Source: Bacillota bacterium
GTDB lineage: Bacteria > Bacillota > Clostridia > Christensenellales > CAG-138
Direction of reading: 5' to 3'
DNA: 51,080 nt
NCBI GenBank assembly: GCA_023399275.1
Contig: JAEWQH010000076.1
Location: 1 to 51,080, forward strand
The position numbers were made by a program, and so were the translations under genes. Below, in pieces: positions 1 through 7,340 of the stretch. A model generated the notes under the pieces. That model saw only the letters and a program-made list of their open reading frames with translations, was not told the DNA's origin and searched no databases. The first letter of the stretch is position 1. Each line of letters opens with the position of its first letter.

Positions 1-188
1 ATCTCCGTCAGGTGCGCCTCCAGCGGCGATTTGTGCAGATCCTCCTCCAGCGCGAGCGCGATCTCGTGCTGCGTTTCCTTTACCGTTTTGATGAGCGTCT
101 CCAGCGCCTGCAGCCGAAACGAATACGCAAGCGTCTCGCCTGTGTGAAAGAATGCGCGCTGCCGTTCGACAAGCTTTGCGATCTCCAT
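1..188 (-). CDS. Aldehyde dehydrogenase, N-terminal fragment (cut by window edge)
   Basis: The minus strand from 188 reads ATG then about 62 codons open to the window edge. The peptide begins MEIAKLVERQRAFFHTGETL and continues through LQALETLIKTVKE and ALEEDLHKSPLEAHLTE. This is the typical start of the ALDH3-type (non-phosphorylating, NAD(P)+) aldehyde dehydrogenases, which begin with a helical segment before the Rossmann fold. The catalytic cysteine and glutamate lie outside the window. An AAAGGGG ribosome binding site sits about 10 bases upstream of the ATG, which fixes the start. A small inverted repeat lies about 95 bases upstream of the start. Confidence 0.72.
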   Translation of the reverse strand, partial: MEIAKLVERQRAFFHTGETLAYSFRLQALETLIKTVKETQHEIALALEEDLHKSPLEAHLTE

Positions 189-282
189 CCAACCGTTCCC
201 CTTTCTTACGTCAGGCCGCCGTTTGAAAAACGCGCCCCGTTTTCGTTCCTGCGGGGCCGATTTTGATCCCCGCCTTGTACCA

Positions 283-299
283 CTACCGTATCACGGTAG
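283..299. promoter_or_regulatory. Perfect inverted repeat, possible operator
   Basis: CTACCGT-ATC-ACGGTAG is a perfect 7-base inverted repeat with a 3-base centre in the gap between the aldehyde dehydrogenase start and the end of the ketopantoate reductase gene. Short, tightly spaced dyads of this kind are used by MerR-type and other dimeric regulators. The minus strand around it (TTGCTA, 17 bases, TACAAG) could form a weak promoter for the dehydrogenase gene. That the repeat is an operator is inference. Confidence 0.35.
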
Positions 300-341
300 C
301 AAAGCGCGCGTCAAGGAAGGGAATTCCGCTCCGCGTCCGGC

Positions 342-1262
342 TCAATACGCGCGCTCCATCCGCGTGATCGCATCGTAGATCTCCCGGTTCACCGGCGCAT
401 CTACGCCGTGCTTTTCCGCCAAAGCGAGGATCGTCCCCGCAAACAACTCCACCTCCGATTTCCTGCGCGCCAAACCATCCTGACGCATGGATGGCATCCC
501 GTCGGCATCGAGGCTGTCGATGAGCGCCACATACGCGTCAAAATCATCCTGCGTGATGCGGACATTCTCCTTTTGCGCAACCGCGATGACCTCCTTCATG
601 GCGCTTTGCATGAGCGTCCGCGCCGCACCCGGCCTCTGAACCGTTCCATACGTGCCCTCGTGGATCATCACCGCCTGATTCACGCCGACGTTGACCATCA
701 GCTTGCACCACATCCGGTGCAGGATATCGACTTCCAGCGTGTAAGGCATATCGACCGCGTCAAACAGATCCAGCACGGCCTGCAGCCTCTGCCGCTTTAC
801 CGCGCTCTGCTCGTCGATCCCCAAGCAAAAGCGGCCAAAGTGCGCATACGTGACCCGGTTGCCTTGCTTGATAACATCCATCCCCTGAACGACGCAGTGG
901 ATGATCTTCTCCTGCCCATATGCGCCGCCGATGATCTGCTCGCTCGTGATTCCGTTGAGAAGGGAGAGGATGACGGTGTGCTCGCCAACCTTGTTTTGCG
1001 CCGTGCGGATGGCGTCTTCAAGGGCGGTCGCCTTCACCGCAAAGAGCAGCAGATCCGCCGGCCTCCCCGCCTCACTTTCATCCGCAACGGAAAAATCGCA
1101 CCTGCGGCCGTTGCAATACACGCCGTCTTTGCCAAACCTTTCTCTTCTGCTTTCATCGGCTACAAATCCGACGCGCTCTTTCCCCAGCCTTGCGGTCAAA
1201 AAATCGCCGTACATCACGCCAAGCGCGCCCATTCCCACGATCGATATCTGCTCAATTTTCAT
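342..1262 (-). CDS. panE: 2-dehydropantoate 2-reductase family protein (ketopantoate reductase)
   Basis: A 306-residue protein of the usual family length. Family members reduce ketopantoate to pantoate with NADPH in pantothenate and CoA synthesis, in the cytoplasm. The N-terminal Rossmann fold shows GMGALG at residues 10-15 and the conserved FAVK lysine at 77. The C-terminal helical domain has CKLMVNVGVNQ (K187, N191, N195) and the substrate-binding stretch RRKSEVELFAG (E270), matching the family's catalytic Lys, Asn and Glu. The start ATG follows GGGAGGCACAAGGG. No panB or panC lies nearby, so the physiological substrate could be another 2-keto acid; the panE symbol describes the family, not a proven role. 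The next gene upstream on the same strand ends 114 bases away. Confidence 0.85.
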   Translation of the reverse strand: MKIEQISIVGMGALGVMYGDFLTARLGKERVGFVADESRRERFGKDGVYCNGRRCDFSVADESEAGRPADLLLFAVKATALEDAIRTAQNKVGEHTVILSLLNGITSEQIIGGAYGQEKIIHCVVQGMDVIKQGNRVTYAHFGRFCLGIDEQSAVKRQRLQAVLDLFDAVDMPYTLEVDILHRMWCKLMVNVGVNQAVMIHEGTYGTVQRPGAARTLMQSAMKEVIAVAQKENVRITQDDFDAYVALIDSLDADGMPSMRQDGLARRKSEVELFAGTILALAEKHGVDAPVNREIYDAITRMERAY

Positions 1263-1376
1263 GTGTCAACCCTTGTGCCTCCCGTTTATCGCCGTTTTCC
1301 GCCCGATCCTGCGGGCTGTCCTTTTTTCTGTCCCCGCGCGCCGCCGGTGTGAAACGGCGGCGTCCCGCCCGGGCGG

Positions 1377-1727
1377 TCAGTCCCGCAGCACCTTCTCCAT
1401 CGGTCTGCCTTTCGCCAGCTCATCCACCAGCTTATCCAGCCGGCGGATATTTCGCATGAGCGGATCTTCGACGTCCTCTACGCGCACACCGCAAACGACC
1501 CCGGTGATCTTGCCGGCATTCGGGTTGATTTGCGGCGCTTCCCCATAGAAGGCCGCGTGGTCGGCATTCCTTTCCAGCTGTGCGCGCAAACCCGCTTCAT
1601 CATATCCCGTGAGCCACACGATGACGTGATCGACCTCTTCCCTGGTGCGGCCTTTGCGCACCGCTTTCTGCACCAGCATCGAATATACGCTGGAAAATGG
1701 CATGCGGTAGATTCGCTCGTTTGTCAT
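1377..1727 (-). CDS. DUF2200 family protein
   Basis: A 116-residue protein that looks like a complete DUF2200 member. Recognisable stretches are IYRMPFSSVYSMLVQKA near the N-terminus, RTREEVDHVIVWLTGYDE at residues 27-44, INPNAGKITGVVCGVRVE in the middle and RRLDKLVDELAKGRPMEKVL at the end. Family members are small cytoplasmic proteins of unknown function with no catalytic signature I can point to. The start is preceded by AAAGGAGAGGGAG. It lies upstream of the ketopantoate reductase on the same strand with a 114-base gap containing a GC-rich hairpin, so shared transcription is possible but not shown. The family is recognised; no function is proposed. Confidence 0.8.
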   Translation of the reverse strand: MTNERIYRMPFSSVYSMLVQKAVRKGRTREEVDHVIVWLTGYDEAGLRAQLERNADHAAFYGEAPQINPNAGKITGVVCGVRVEDVEDPLMRNIRRLDKLVDELAKGRPMEKVLRD

Positions 1728-1867
1728 CTCTCCCTCTCCTTTCGCGGCGCCCGCCTTCTGCAGGCGGCTTCGCCTGCGCTTTGTTTTGATTGTAACCGAT
1801 ATTGACGGCGAAACGCTACCGGTATGGAGAACAAATCTGCCGATTTAGCATAATTATAATAATTTCA

Positions 1868-1881
1868 TGAATATTTATGTA
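1868..1881 (+). promoter_or_regulatory. Possible ArgR/AhrC-type operator half upstream of carA
   Basis: TGAATATTTATGTA lies just upstream of the carA -35 region. The ArgR/AhrC consensus is TGAAT, four A/T bases, ATTCA. The left half matches fully and the right half (ATGTA for ATTCA) matches three of five. A site here would fit arginine control of carbamoyl phosphate synthesis. The surrounding 60 bases are very AT-rich, so a chance match is possible. Confidence 0.3.
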
Positions 1882-1888
1882 TTTTCTC

Positions 1889-1917
1889 TTTTCATCCGCG
1901 CCGTCTTGTGCTATGAT
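1889..1917 (+). promoter_or_regulatory. Putative promoter of carA and carB-dapF
   Basis: TTTTCA at 1889-1894 and TATGAT at 1912-1917 are separated by 17 bases, and the -10 is preceded by TGC, giving an extended -10 box. Transcription would begin near 1924, about 57 bases before the carA start. I see no PyrR-type attenuator in that short leader. Confidence 0.5.
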
Positions 1918-1980
1918 TCGCTGTAAGCGCGGGATGGAACGCCGCCCGCGTCAAAACGGAAGGAAAGGCAGGCGGAGCGC

Positions 1981-3084
1981 ATGGCGGGAGAACGGTACCT
2001 TACGCTGGAAAACGGCCGGGTGTTTCAGGGACGGGCATTCGGCGCGAGCGGCGACCTGATCGCCGAAATTGTGTTTACGACGGCGATGACCGGGTATTTG
2101 GAAACGTTGACCGACCCGAGCTATGATGGACAAATGGTGGTGCAGACGTTCCCGCTGATCGGGAACTACGGGGTCATTACCGAGGACTTTGAGGGAGAGA
2201 GCCCCGCGTTAAAAGCGTATATCGTGCGTTCCTGGTGTCAAGAGCCTTCGAACTTTCGCAGTGAAGAGGATCTTGACACTTTTTTATCGTCCCGGGGCAT
2301 CGTGGGGCTTTGGGACATCGACACGCGCGCGCTGGTGCGGATCATCCGCGAATATGGCGTAATGAACGCCGCTATCTCCGATACGCCCGCATTCGGCGCG
2401 CAGGCGATGGAGCAATTGCACGCCTATCGCGTGGAGCAGGCCGTCGCCAACGTAACCTGCCGGGAGGCGACGACCCGGCGCGCCGCGAATGTGAAGCGGC
2501 ACGTCGTGCTCTGGGACTTCGGCGCAAAGCGCAACATCGCGCGCGAACTCCTTGCGCGCGGGTGCGACGTAACGCAGGTTCCGGCGGGCACCTCCGCCGC
2601 GGAGATCCTCGCGCGCAAGCCGGACGGCGTCATGCTCTCCAACGGCCCGGGTGATCCCGCCGAGAACACCGGCGTCATCCGCGAGCTGCGGGGGCTGCTT
2701 GCCGCACGGGTGCCGCTGTTTGGCATCTGCCTGGGGCATCAGCTGCTCGCGCTTGCGCAGGGCGGCCGAACCGAGAAGCTCAAGTATGGCCACCGCGGCG
2801 CGAACCAACCCGTACTGGATACGGTGGAAAACCGCGTCTACATCACGAGTCAAAACCACGGATACGCGGTCACGGCGGGCAAAAGCCTGCCCGGAAACGC
2901 CGAAGAACGCTTTCGCAACCTCAACGACGGCACCTGCGAGGGGATCGACTACCGGAATGTACCGGCGTTCTCCGTGCAGTTTCATCCGGAGGCGTGCGGC
3001 GGCCCGGAGGACACGCACTTTCTTTTCGACCGTTTCATCCGGCTGATGGACGCGGCGCGCGGTGCGGACGGCAAGGGTTACTAA
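1981..3084 (+). CDS. carA: Carbamoyl-phosphate synthase small (glutaminase) subunit
   Basis: A 367-residue protein, normal for CarA. It hydrolyses glutamine and channels ammonia to CarB for carbamoyl phosphate, the shared precursor of arginine and pyrimidines. The N-terminal CPSase_sm_chain domain (residues 1-150) has FTTAMTGYLETLTDPSY and FPLIGNYGV. The C-terminal class I glutamine amidotransferase domain has the oxyanion strand SNGPGDP, the nucleophile C250 in LFGICLGHQ, and H335 and E337 in QFHPEA, so the catalytic triad is complete. The ATG at 1981 is preceded by GGAAGGAAAGG and GGCGGAG. The stop is 21 bases before carB, which has its own AGGAGG, so the two are co-transcribed. Confidence 0.96.
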   Translation: MAGERYLTLENGRVFQGRAFGASGDLIAEIVFTTAMTGYLETLTDPSYDGQMVVQTFPLIGNYGVITEDFEGESPALKAYIVRSWCQEPSNFRSEEDLDTFLSSRGIVGLWDIDTRALVRIIREYGVMNAAISDTPAFGAQAMEQLHAYRVEQAVANVTCREATTRRAANVKRHVVLWDFGAKRNIARELLARGCDVTQVPAGTSAAEILARKPDGVMLSNGPGDPAENTGVIRELRGLLAARVPLFGICLGHQLLALAQGGRTEKLKYGHRGANQPVLDTVENRVYITSQNHGYAVTAGKSLPGNAEERFRNLNDGTCEGIDYRNVPAFSVQFHPEACGGPEDTHFLFDRFIRLMDAARGADGKGY

Positions 3085-3105
3085 CGCAGCAGGAGGGTTT
3101 GTTTT

Positions 3106-6100
3106 ATGCCATTGGATCCCAACATTCGCCGGGTGATGGTCATCGGCTCCGGGCCGATCGTCATCGGCCAGGCCGCAGAGTTTGACTATGCGGGCACGCA
3201 GGCATGCCGCGCGCTGCAGGAAGAAGGGCTGGAAGTCATTCTGGTCAACTCCAACCCGGCTACGATCATGACCGACCGCGCGATGGCGCAGAGCATCTAC
3301 ATCGAGCCGCTGACGCTGCCGACGCTGACGCGCATCATCGAAAAAGAACAGCCGGACAGCCTGCTCTCCACGCTCGGCGGCCAGACCGGGTTGACGCTCT
3401 CCATGCAGCTGGCCAAGGAAGGCGTTCTCGCGGCCAACGGCGTTCGCCTGCTCGGCGCAGACCCGGAGACCATCGAAAAAGCCGAGGATCGCCAGCGCTT
3501 CAAGGAGACCATGCTCTCCATCGGCGAGCCGGTGATCCCGTCGCGCGTGGTGACGGATGTGTCCGCGGCGCTCGCATTTGCGGAGGAGATCGGCTATCCC
3601 GTCATCGTTCGGCCCGCGTTCACGCTCGGCGGCTCCGGCGGTGGCATCGCGCAAACGCCCGCGGAGCTTGCGCAGATCGCCGAGACCGGCATCCGCCTTT
3701 CCCCCATCCGCCAGATCCTTGTGGAGAAATGCATCTCCGGCTGGAAGGAGATCGAGTTTGAAGGCATGCGCGATCGCAACGGCAATGTGATCACCATCTG
3801 CAGCATGGAGAACTTCGACCCCGTCGGCGTGCACACGGGGGACAGCATCGTCATCGCCCCGGCGGTCACGCTCTCCGACCGGGAGTACCAGATGCTGCGC
3901 TCCGCCACGCGCAGGATCATCGATTCTCTCGGCATCGAGGGCGGCTGCAACTGCCAGTTTGCGCTGCATCCTACGAGCTTCGACTACGCGGTCATCGAGG
4001 TCAACCCGCGCGTGAGCCGTTCCTCGGCGCTGGCCTCCAAAGCAACGGGGTATCCGATCGCAAAGGTTGCGGCAAAGATCGCGGTCGGCTTTACGCTCGG
4101 CGAGATCCAAAACGCCGTCACAGGCAAGACCTCCGCGTGCTTTGAGCCCGCGCTCGACTACGTGGTGGTCAAGCTGCCCAAGTGGCCGTTTGACAAGTTT
4201 GTCTACGGCAAACGCACACTCGGCACGCAGATGAAAGCGACCGGCGAGGTCATGGCAATCGGGCCGACGTTTGAGCAGGCAATCCTCAAGGCCGTGCGCG
4301 GCGCGGAGATCTCGTTGGACAGCCTGAACCTGCCGAAGCTGAGCGGGAAAACGGCCGGCGATCTGCGCACGCTGCTGCAAAACTGCGACGACGAGCGGCT
4401 GTTTACGGTGTTTGCCGCGCTCAAGTGCGGCATCACGCCGGATGAGATCCACGCGGTCACGAAGATCGACCGCTGGTTCCTCCACAAGCTGCGCCGCCTC
4501 GCGGTGTTTGAGCGGGAGCTGGCGGCAGGCGGGCTGACGCAGTCGGCATATTGGGAGGGCAAGAAGCTCGGCTATCCCGACCGCGTGCTGGAGCGCATCG
4601 CAGACGAGCCCGCCAAGGAACACCGCGCGGCGGGCTACCGCATGGTGGATACCTGCGCGGCGGAGTTTGAAGCACAGACGCCGTATTTTTATGCGGATTA
4701 TGATTGCGAAAACGAGGCGGCGGCGTTTCTGGAGCGCCACGGCACGGGCAAACCCCGCGTGATCGTATTCGGCTCGGGGCCGATCCGCATCGGGCAGGGG
4801 ATCGAGTTTGACTATGCCTCCGTGCACTGCGTCTGGGCGCTGAAGCGCGCGGGCTTCGAGGTGGCCATCGTCAACAACAACCCCGAGACGGTATCGACGG
4901 ACTTCGATACCGCGGACCGGCTGTATTTTGAACCGCTCACGCCGGAAGACGTGATGAACGTCATCCACACGGAGCGGCCCTACGGAGTCGTGGTCGCGTT
5001 TGGCGGGCAGACGGCAATCAAACTTACAAAGCACCTTGCCGATCAGGGCGTGCGTATCCTTGGCACCTCTGCCGACAGCATCGACGCGGCGGAGGATCGG
5101 CAGCGCTTCGACGCGCTACTCGAGCGCCTCGGCATACGGCGCCCGCGCGGCATGGCGGTAACGACCGGGGCGCAGGCGCTCGCCGCCGCACAATCGCTCG
5201 GGTATCCGGTGCTGATTCGCCCCTCCTATGTGCTCGGCGGGCAAAACATGATCATCGCGTTCAGCGAGGACGACGTGCGCGAGTACATGGACATCATTCT
5301 GGCAAAAGGGATCGACGGCCCCATCCTGATCGACCAATATCTGATGGGAGCGGAGATCGAGGTGGACGCCATCTGCGACGGGGAGGATATCCTGATCCCC
5401 GGCATCATGGAGCATATCGAGCGCGCGGGCGTGCACTCCGGCGACTCCATCGCGGTCTATCCCGCGTGGAACCTCAGCGGACCGCTCATCGAACGCGTCA
5501 TCGACCACTCGCGCAGGCTCGCGCTCGCACTCGATACCCGCGGACTGATCAACATCCAGTACGTGATCTTTGAAAACGAGATCTATGTCATCGAGGTCAA
5601 TCCACGCTCTTCGCGCACGGTGCCGTATATCAGCAAGGTGACGGGCGTGCCGATGGTGGCGCTCGCCACGCGCGCCATGCTCGGCGAAAAACTGGGCGAT
5701 ATGGGCTATGGCACAGGGCTTTATCCGACGCCGCCCTATGTGGCGGTCAAAGTTCCGGTGTTCTCATTTGAGAAGCTGGCGGATGTCGATGTCCTGCTCG
5801 ACCCGGAGATGAAGTCCACAGGGGAGGTGCTCGGCATCGGCAAAACGCGCGAGGAGGCACTCTACAAAGGCCTCGTCGCCGCAGGCTACAATATGAAGCG
5901 GCGCGGCGGATTGCTGGTGACCGTGCGCGACAGCGACAAGATCGAAATCACCGACACGGTGCGGAAGTTCTACAGCCTTGGCTTCTCGCTCTATGCAACC
6001 AAAGGCACGGCGCAGGCGCTGCGCGCGGCGGGGATGGAGACCGCCGAGGTCGGCAAGCTGCACGAGGATTCAAACGGCATACTCGCATCGATCGAGAGCG

Positions 6101-7146
6101 GCAAGGTGGACTACATCATCTCCACTTCATCCAAGGGCAGGCTGCCCTCGCGTGACAGCGTGAAGATCCGCCGCAAAGCAGTCGAGCGCGCCGTGCCGTG
6201 CCTCACGTCGGTGGACACGGCCAACGCGCTGGCGGACAGCCTGCGCAGCCGCTACACCCAGCAGACGACGGAGCTGGTGGATCTCAACCGCATGCGCAAG
6301 GAGAAACTGCGCCTTCCGTTTACCAAGATGAACGGCACGAGCAACGACTATCTTTACTTCGACTGTTTCGATCAGGCGATCGATGCGCCGGAGTCGCTGA
6401 GCGTGTATCTCACCGATCCGCACGGCGGCGTCGGCGGCGACGGCATCATCCTCATCGAGCGCTCCGACATTGCGGATGCACGCATGCGCATCTTCAACCG
6501 CGACGGCAGCGAGGGAAAGATGTGCGGCAACGGCATCCGCTGCGTCGGAAAATACCTCTACGACAACGGCATGACCGGCAAGACCGCGCTTACCATCGAA
6601 ACCCGCAGCGGCATCCGCCAGCTCCTGCTCTATGTGCGCGGCGGCAAGGTGAAATCGGTCACGGTCGACATGGGCAAGGCCGACCTCACGCCGGAGCACA
6701 TCCCCGTTCGGCTCAACGGCGCGCGCGTGGTCGCGCGCCCGGTCGCCATCGAGGGCGAATCCTACCGGATCACGTGTGTGTCGATGGGGAATCCGCACTG
6801 CGTGATCTTCGTGGAAAACCCCGACCTGGTGGACATCGAGCGCGTCGGCCCGGCCGTCGAGCATGCATCGCTCTTTCCCGACCGCGCAAATGTGGAGTTT
6901 GTGCGCGTGCTCGACGGGCATACGCTCAAGATGCGCGTCTGGGAACGCGGCAGCGGCGAGACGCTCGCCTGCGGAACGGGAGCCTGCGCGGCCGTCGTCG
7001 CCGCGGTGGAAAACGGATTCTGCCAAAAAGGGGAGGATGTCAACGTCCACCTGCGCGGCGGGGATTTGCTGGTGCGCTATACGGACGAGGCGGTGTATAT
7101 GACCGGCGACGCGCGCAAAAACTACGAGGGCGTCGCGGAGCTCTGA
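3106..7146 (+). CDS. carB-dapF: Fusion protein: carbamoyl-phosphate synthase large subunit (CarB) joined to diaminopimelate epimerase (DapF)
   Basis: One uninterrupted frame of 1346 residues. Residues 1 to about 1065 are a complete CarB: first ATP-grasp half with GSGPIVIGQAAEFDYAG and RPAFTLGGSGGG, second half with GSGPIRIGQGIEFDYAS and RPSYVLGGQNM, then the MGS-like regulatory domain (about 935-1060) ending SRYTQQTTELVDLN. With almost no linker it continues as a complete DapF (about 1069-1346): LPFTKMNGTSNDY, HGGVGGDG, first catalytic cysteine C1140 in MCGNGIRCVG, second C1289 in LACGTGACAAV. CarB normally ends near residue 1070 and DapF is normally separate, about 275 residues. Met codons at the junction lack a good ribosome binding site, so translation as one chain is the simplest reading. 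An internal start cannot be excluded. The product would join arginine/pyrimidine precursor synthesis to meso-DAP/lysine synthesis. AGGAGG precedes the ATG at 3106. Confidence 0.93.
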   Translation: MPLDPNIRRVMVIGSGPIVIGQAAEFDYAGTQACRALQEEGLEVILVNSNPATIMTDRAMAQSIYIEPLTLPTLTRIIEKEQPDSLLSTLGGQTGLTLSMQLAKEGVLAANGVRLLGADPETIEKAEDRQRFKETMLSIGEPVIPSRVVTDVSAALAFAEEIGYPVIVRPAFTLGGSGGGIAQTPAELAQIAETGIRLSPIRQILVEKCISGWKEIEFEGMRDRNGNVITICSMENFDPVGVHTGDSIVIAPAVTLSDREYQMLRSATRRIIDSLGIEGGCNCQFALHPTSFDYAVIEVNPRVSRSSALASKATGYPIAKVAAKIAVGFTLGEIQNAVTGKTSACFEPALDYVVVKLPKWPFDKFVYGKRTLGTQMKATGEVMAIGPTFEQAILKAVRGAEISLDSLNLPKLSGKTAGDLRTLLQNCDDERLFTVFAALKCGITPDEIHAVTKIDRWFLHKLRRLAVFERELAAGGLTQSAYWEGKKLGYPDRVLERIADEPAKEHRAAGYRMVDTCAAEFEAQTPYFYADYDCENEAAAFLERHGTGKPRVIVFGSGPIRIGQGIEFDYASVHCVWALKRAGFEVAIVNNNPETVSTDFDTADRLYFEPLTPEDVMNVIHTERPYGVVVAFGGQTAIKLTKHLADQGVRILGTSADSIDAAEDRQRFDALLERLGIRRPRGMAVTTGAQALAAAQSLGYPVLIRPSYVLGGQNMIIAFSEDDVREYMDIILAKGIDGPILIDQYLMGAEIEVDAICDGEDILIPGIMEHIERAGVHSGDSIAVYPAWNLSGPLIERVIDHSRRLALALDTRGLINIQYVIFENEIYVIEVNPRSSRTVPYISKVTGVPMVALATRAMLGEKLGDMGYGTGLYPTPPYVAVKVPVFSFEKLADVDVLLDPEMKSTGEVLGIGKTREEALYKGLVAAGYNMKRRGGLLVTVRDSDKIEITDTVRKFYSLGFSLYATKGTAQALRAAGMETAEVGKLHEDSNGILASIESGKVDYIISTSSKGRLPSRDSVKIRRKAVERAVPCLTSVDTANALADSLRSRYTQQTTELVDLNRMRKEKLRLPFTKMNGTSNDYLYFDCFDQAIDAPESLSVYLTDPHGGVGGDGIILIERSDIADARMRIFNRDGSEGKMCGNGIRCVGKYLYDNGMTGKTALTIETRSGIRQLLLYVRGGKVKSVTVDMGKADLTPEHIPVRLNGARVVARPVAIEGESYRITCVSMGNPHCVIFVENPDLVDIERVGPAVEHASLFPDRANVEFVRVLDGHTLKMRVWERGSGETLACGTGACAAVVAAVENGFCQKGEDVNVHLRGGDLLVRYTDEAVYMTGDARKNYEGVAEL

Positions 7147-7213
7147 CGGCGCTTCTCCGGCGCCGCTGTGCTGCCGCCCGGAAAACGGGCCGGCTGCATG
7201 GACGCGCGCATGC

Positions 7214-7259
7214 AAAAAACCATCTGCCGGCGGCAATACGTCGCCGGCAGATGGTTTTT
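7214..7259. terminator. Strong bidirectional Rho-independent terminator
   Basis: A-rich run, CCATCTGCCGGCG, 9-base loop, CGCCGGCAGATGG, then a T run. The 13-base stem is perfect and is flanked by A6 on the left and T5 on the right, so it can stop carB-dapF on the plus strand and the ABC exporter operon on the minus strand. Confidence 0.93.
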
Positions 7260-7340
7260 ATTCGATCAACAACCCCGTTCCTGGCGGGCCGCGGCACCGT
7301 GCGCCGCGCTTGACGCGCCCGCCCTTTCAGATACGCCGTC

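Noticed and set aside
408..1352. Long plus-strand frames opposite the ketopantoate reductase gene
   Set aside because: The minus strand carries intact ketopantoate reductase motifs and a good start. The plus frames have none.
1340..1361. GCCGCCG/CGGCGGC hairpin between the DUF2200 and ketopantoate reductase genes, considered as a terminator
   Set aside because: There is no T run on the minus strand after the stem, so it does not qualify as a Rho-independent terminator.
1950..1959. The 10-mer GTCAAAACGG found in intergenic DNA at 1950, 25561 and 41111
   Set aside because: It is short, has no shared flanking sequence or common position relative to genes, and no inverted symmetry. It could be chance.
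2284..5034. 916-codon open frame on the minus strand opposite carA and carB
   Set aside because: It is the antisense shadow of strongly conserved CarA/CarB sequence in a GC-rich gene. It has no ribosome binding site and no recognisable domain; it is His/Arg/Asp-rich as antisense frames are.
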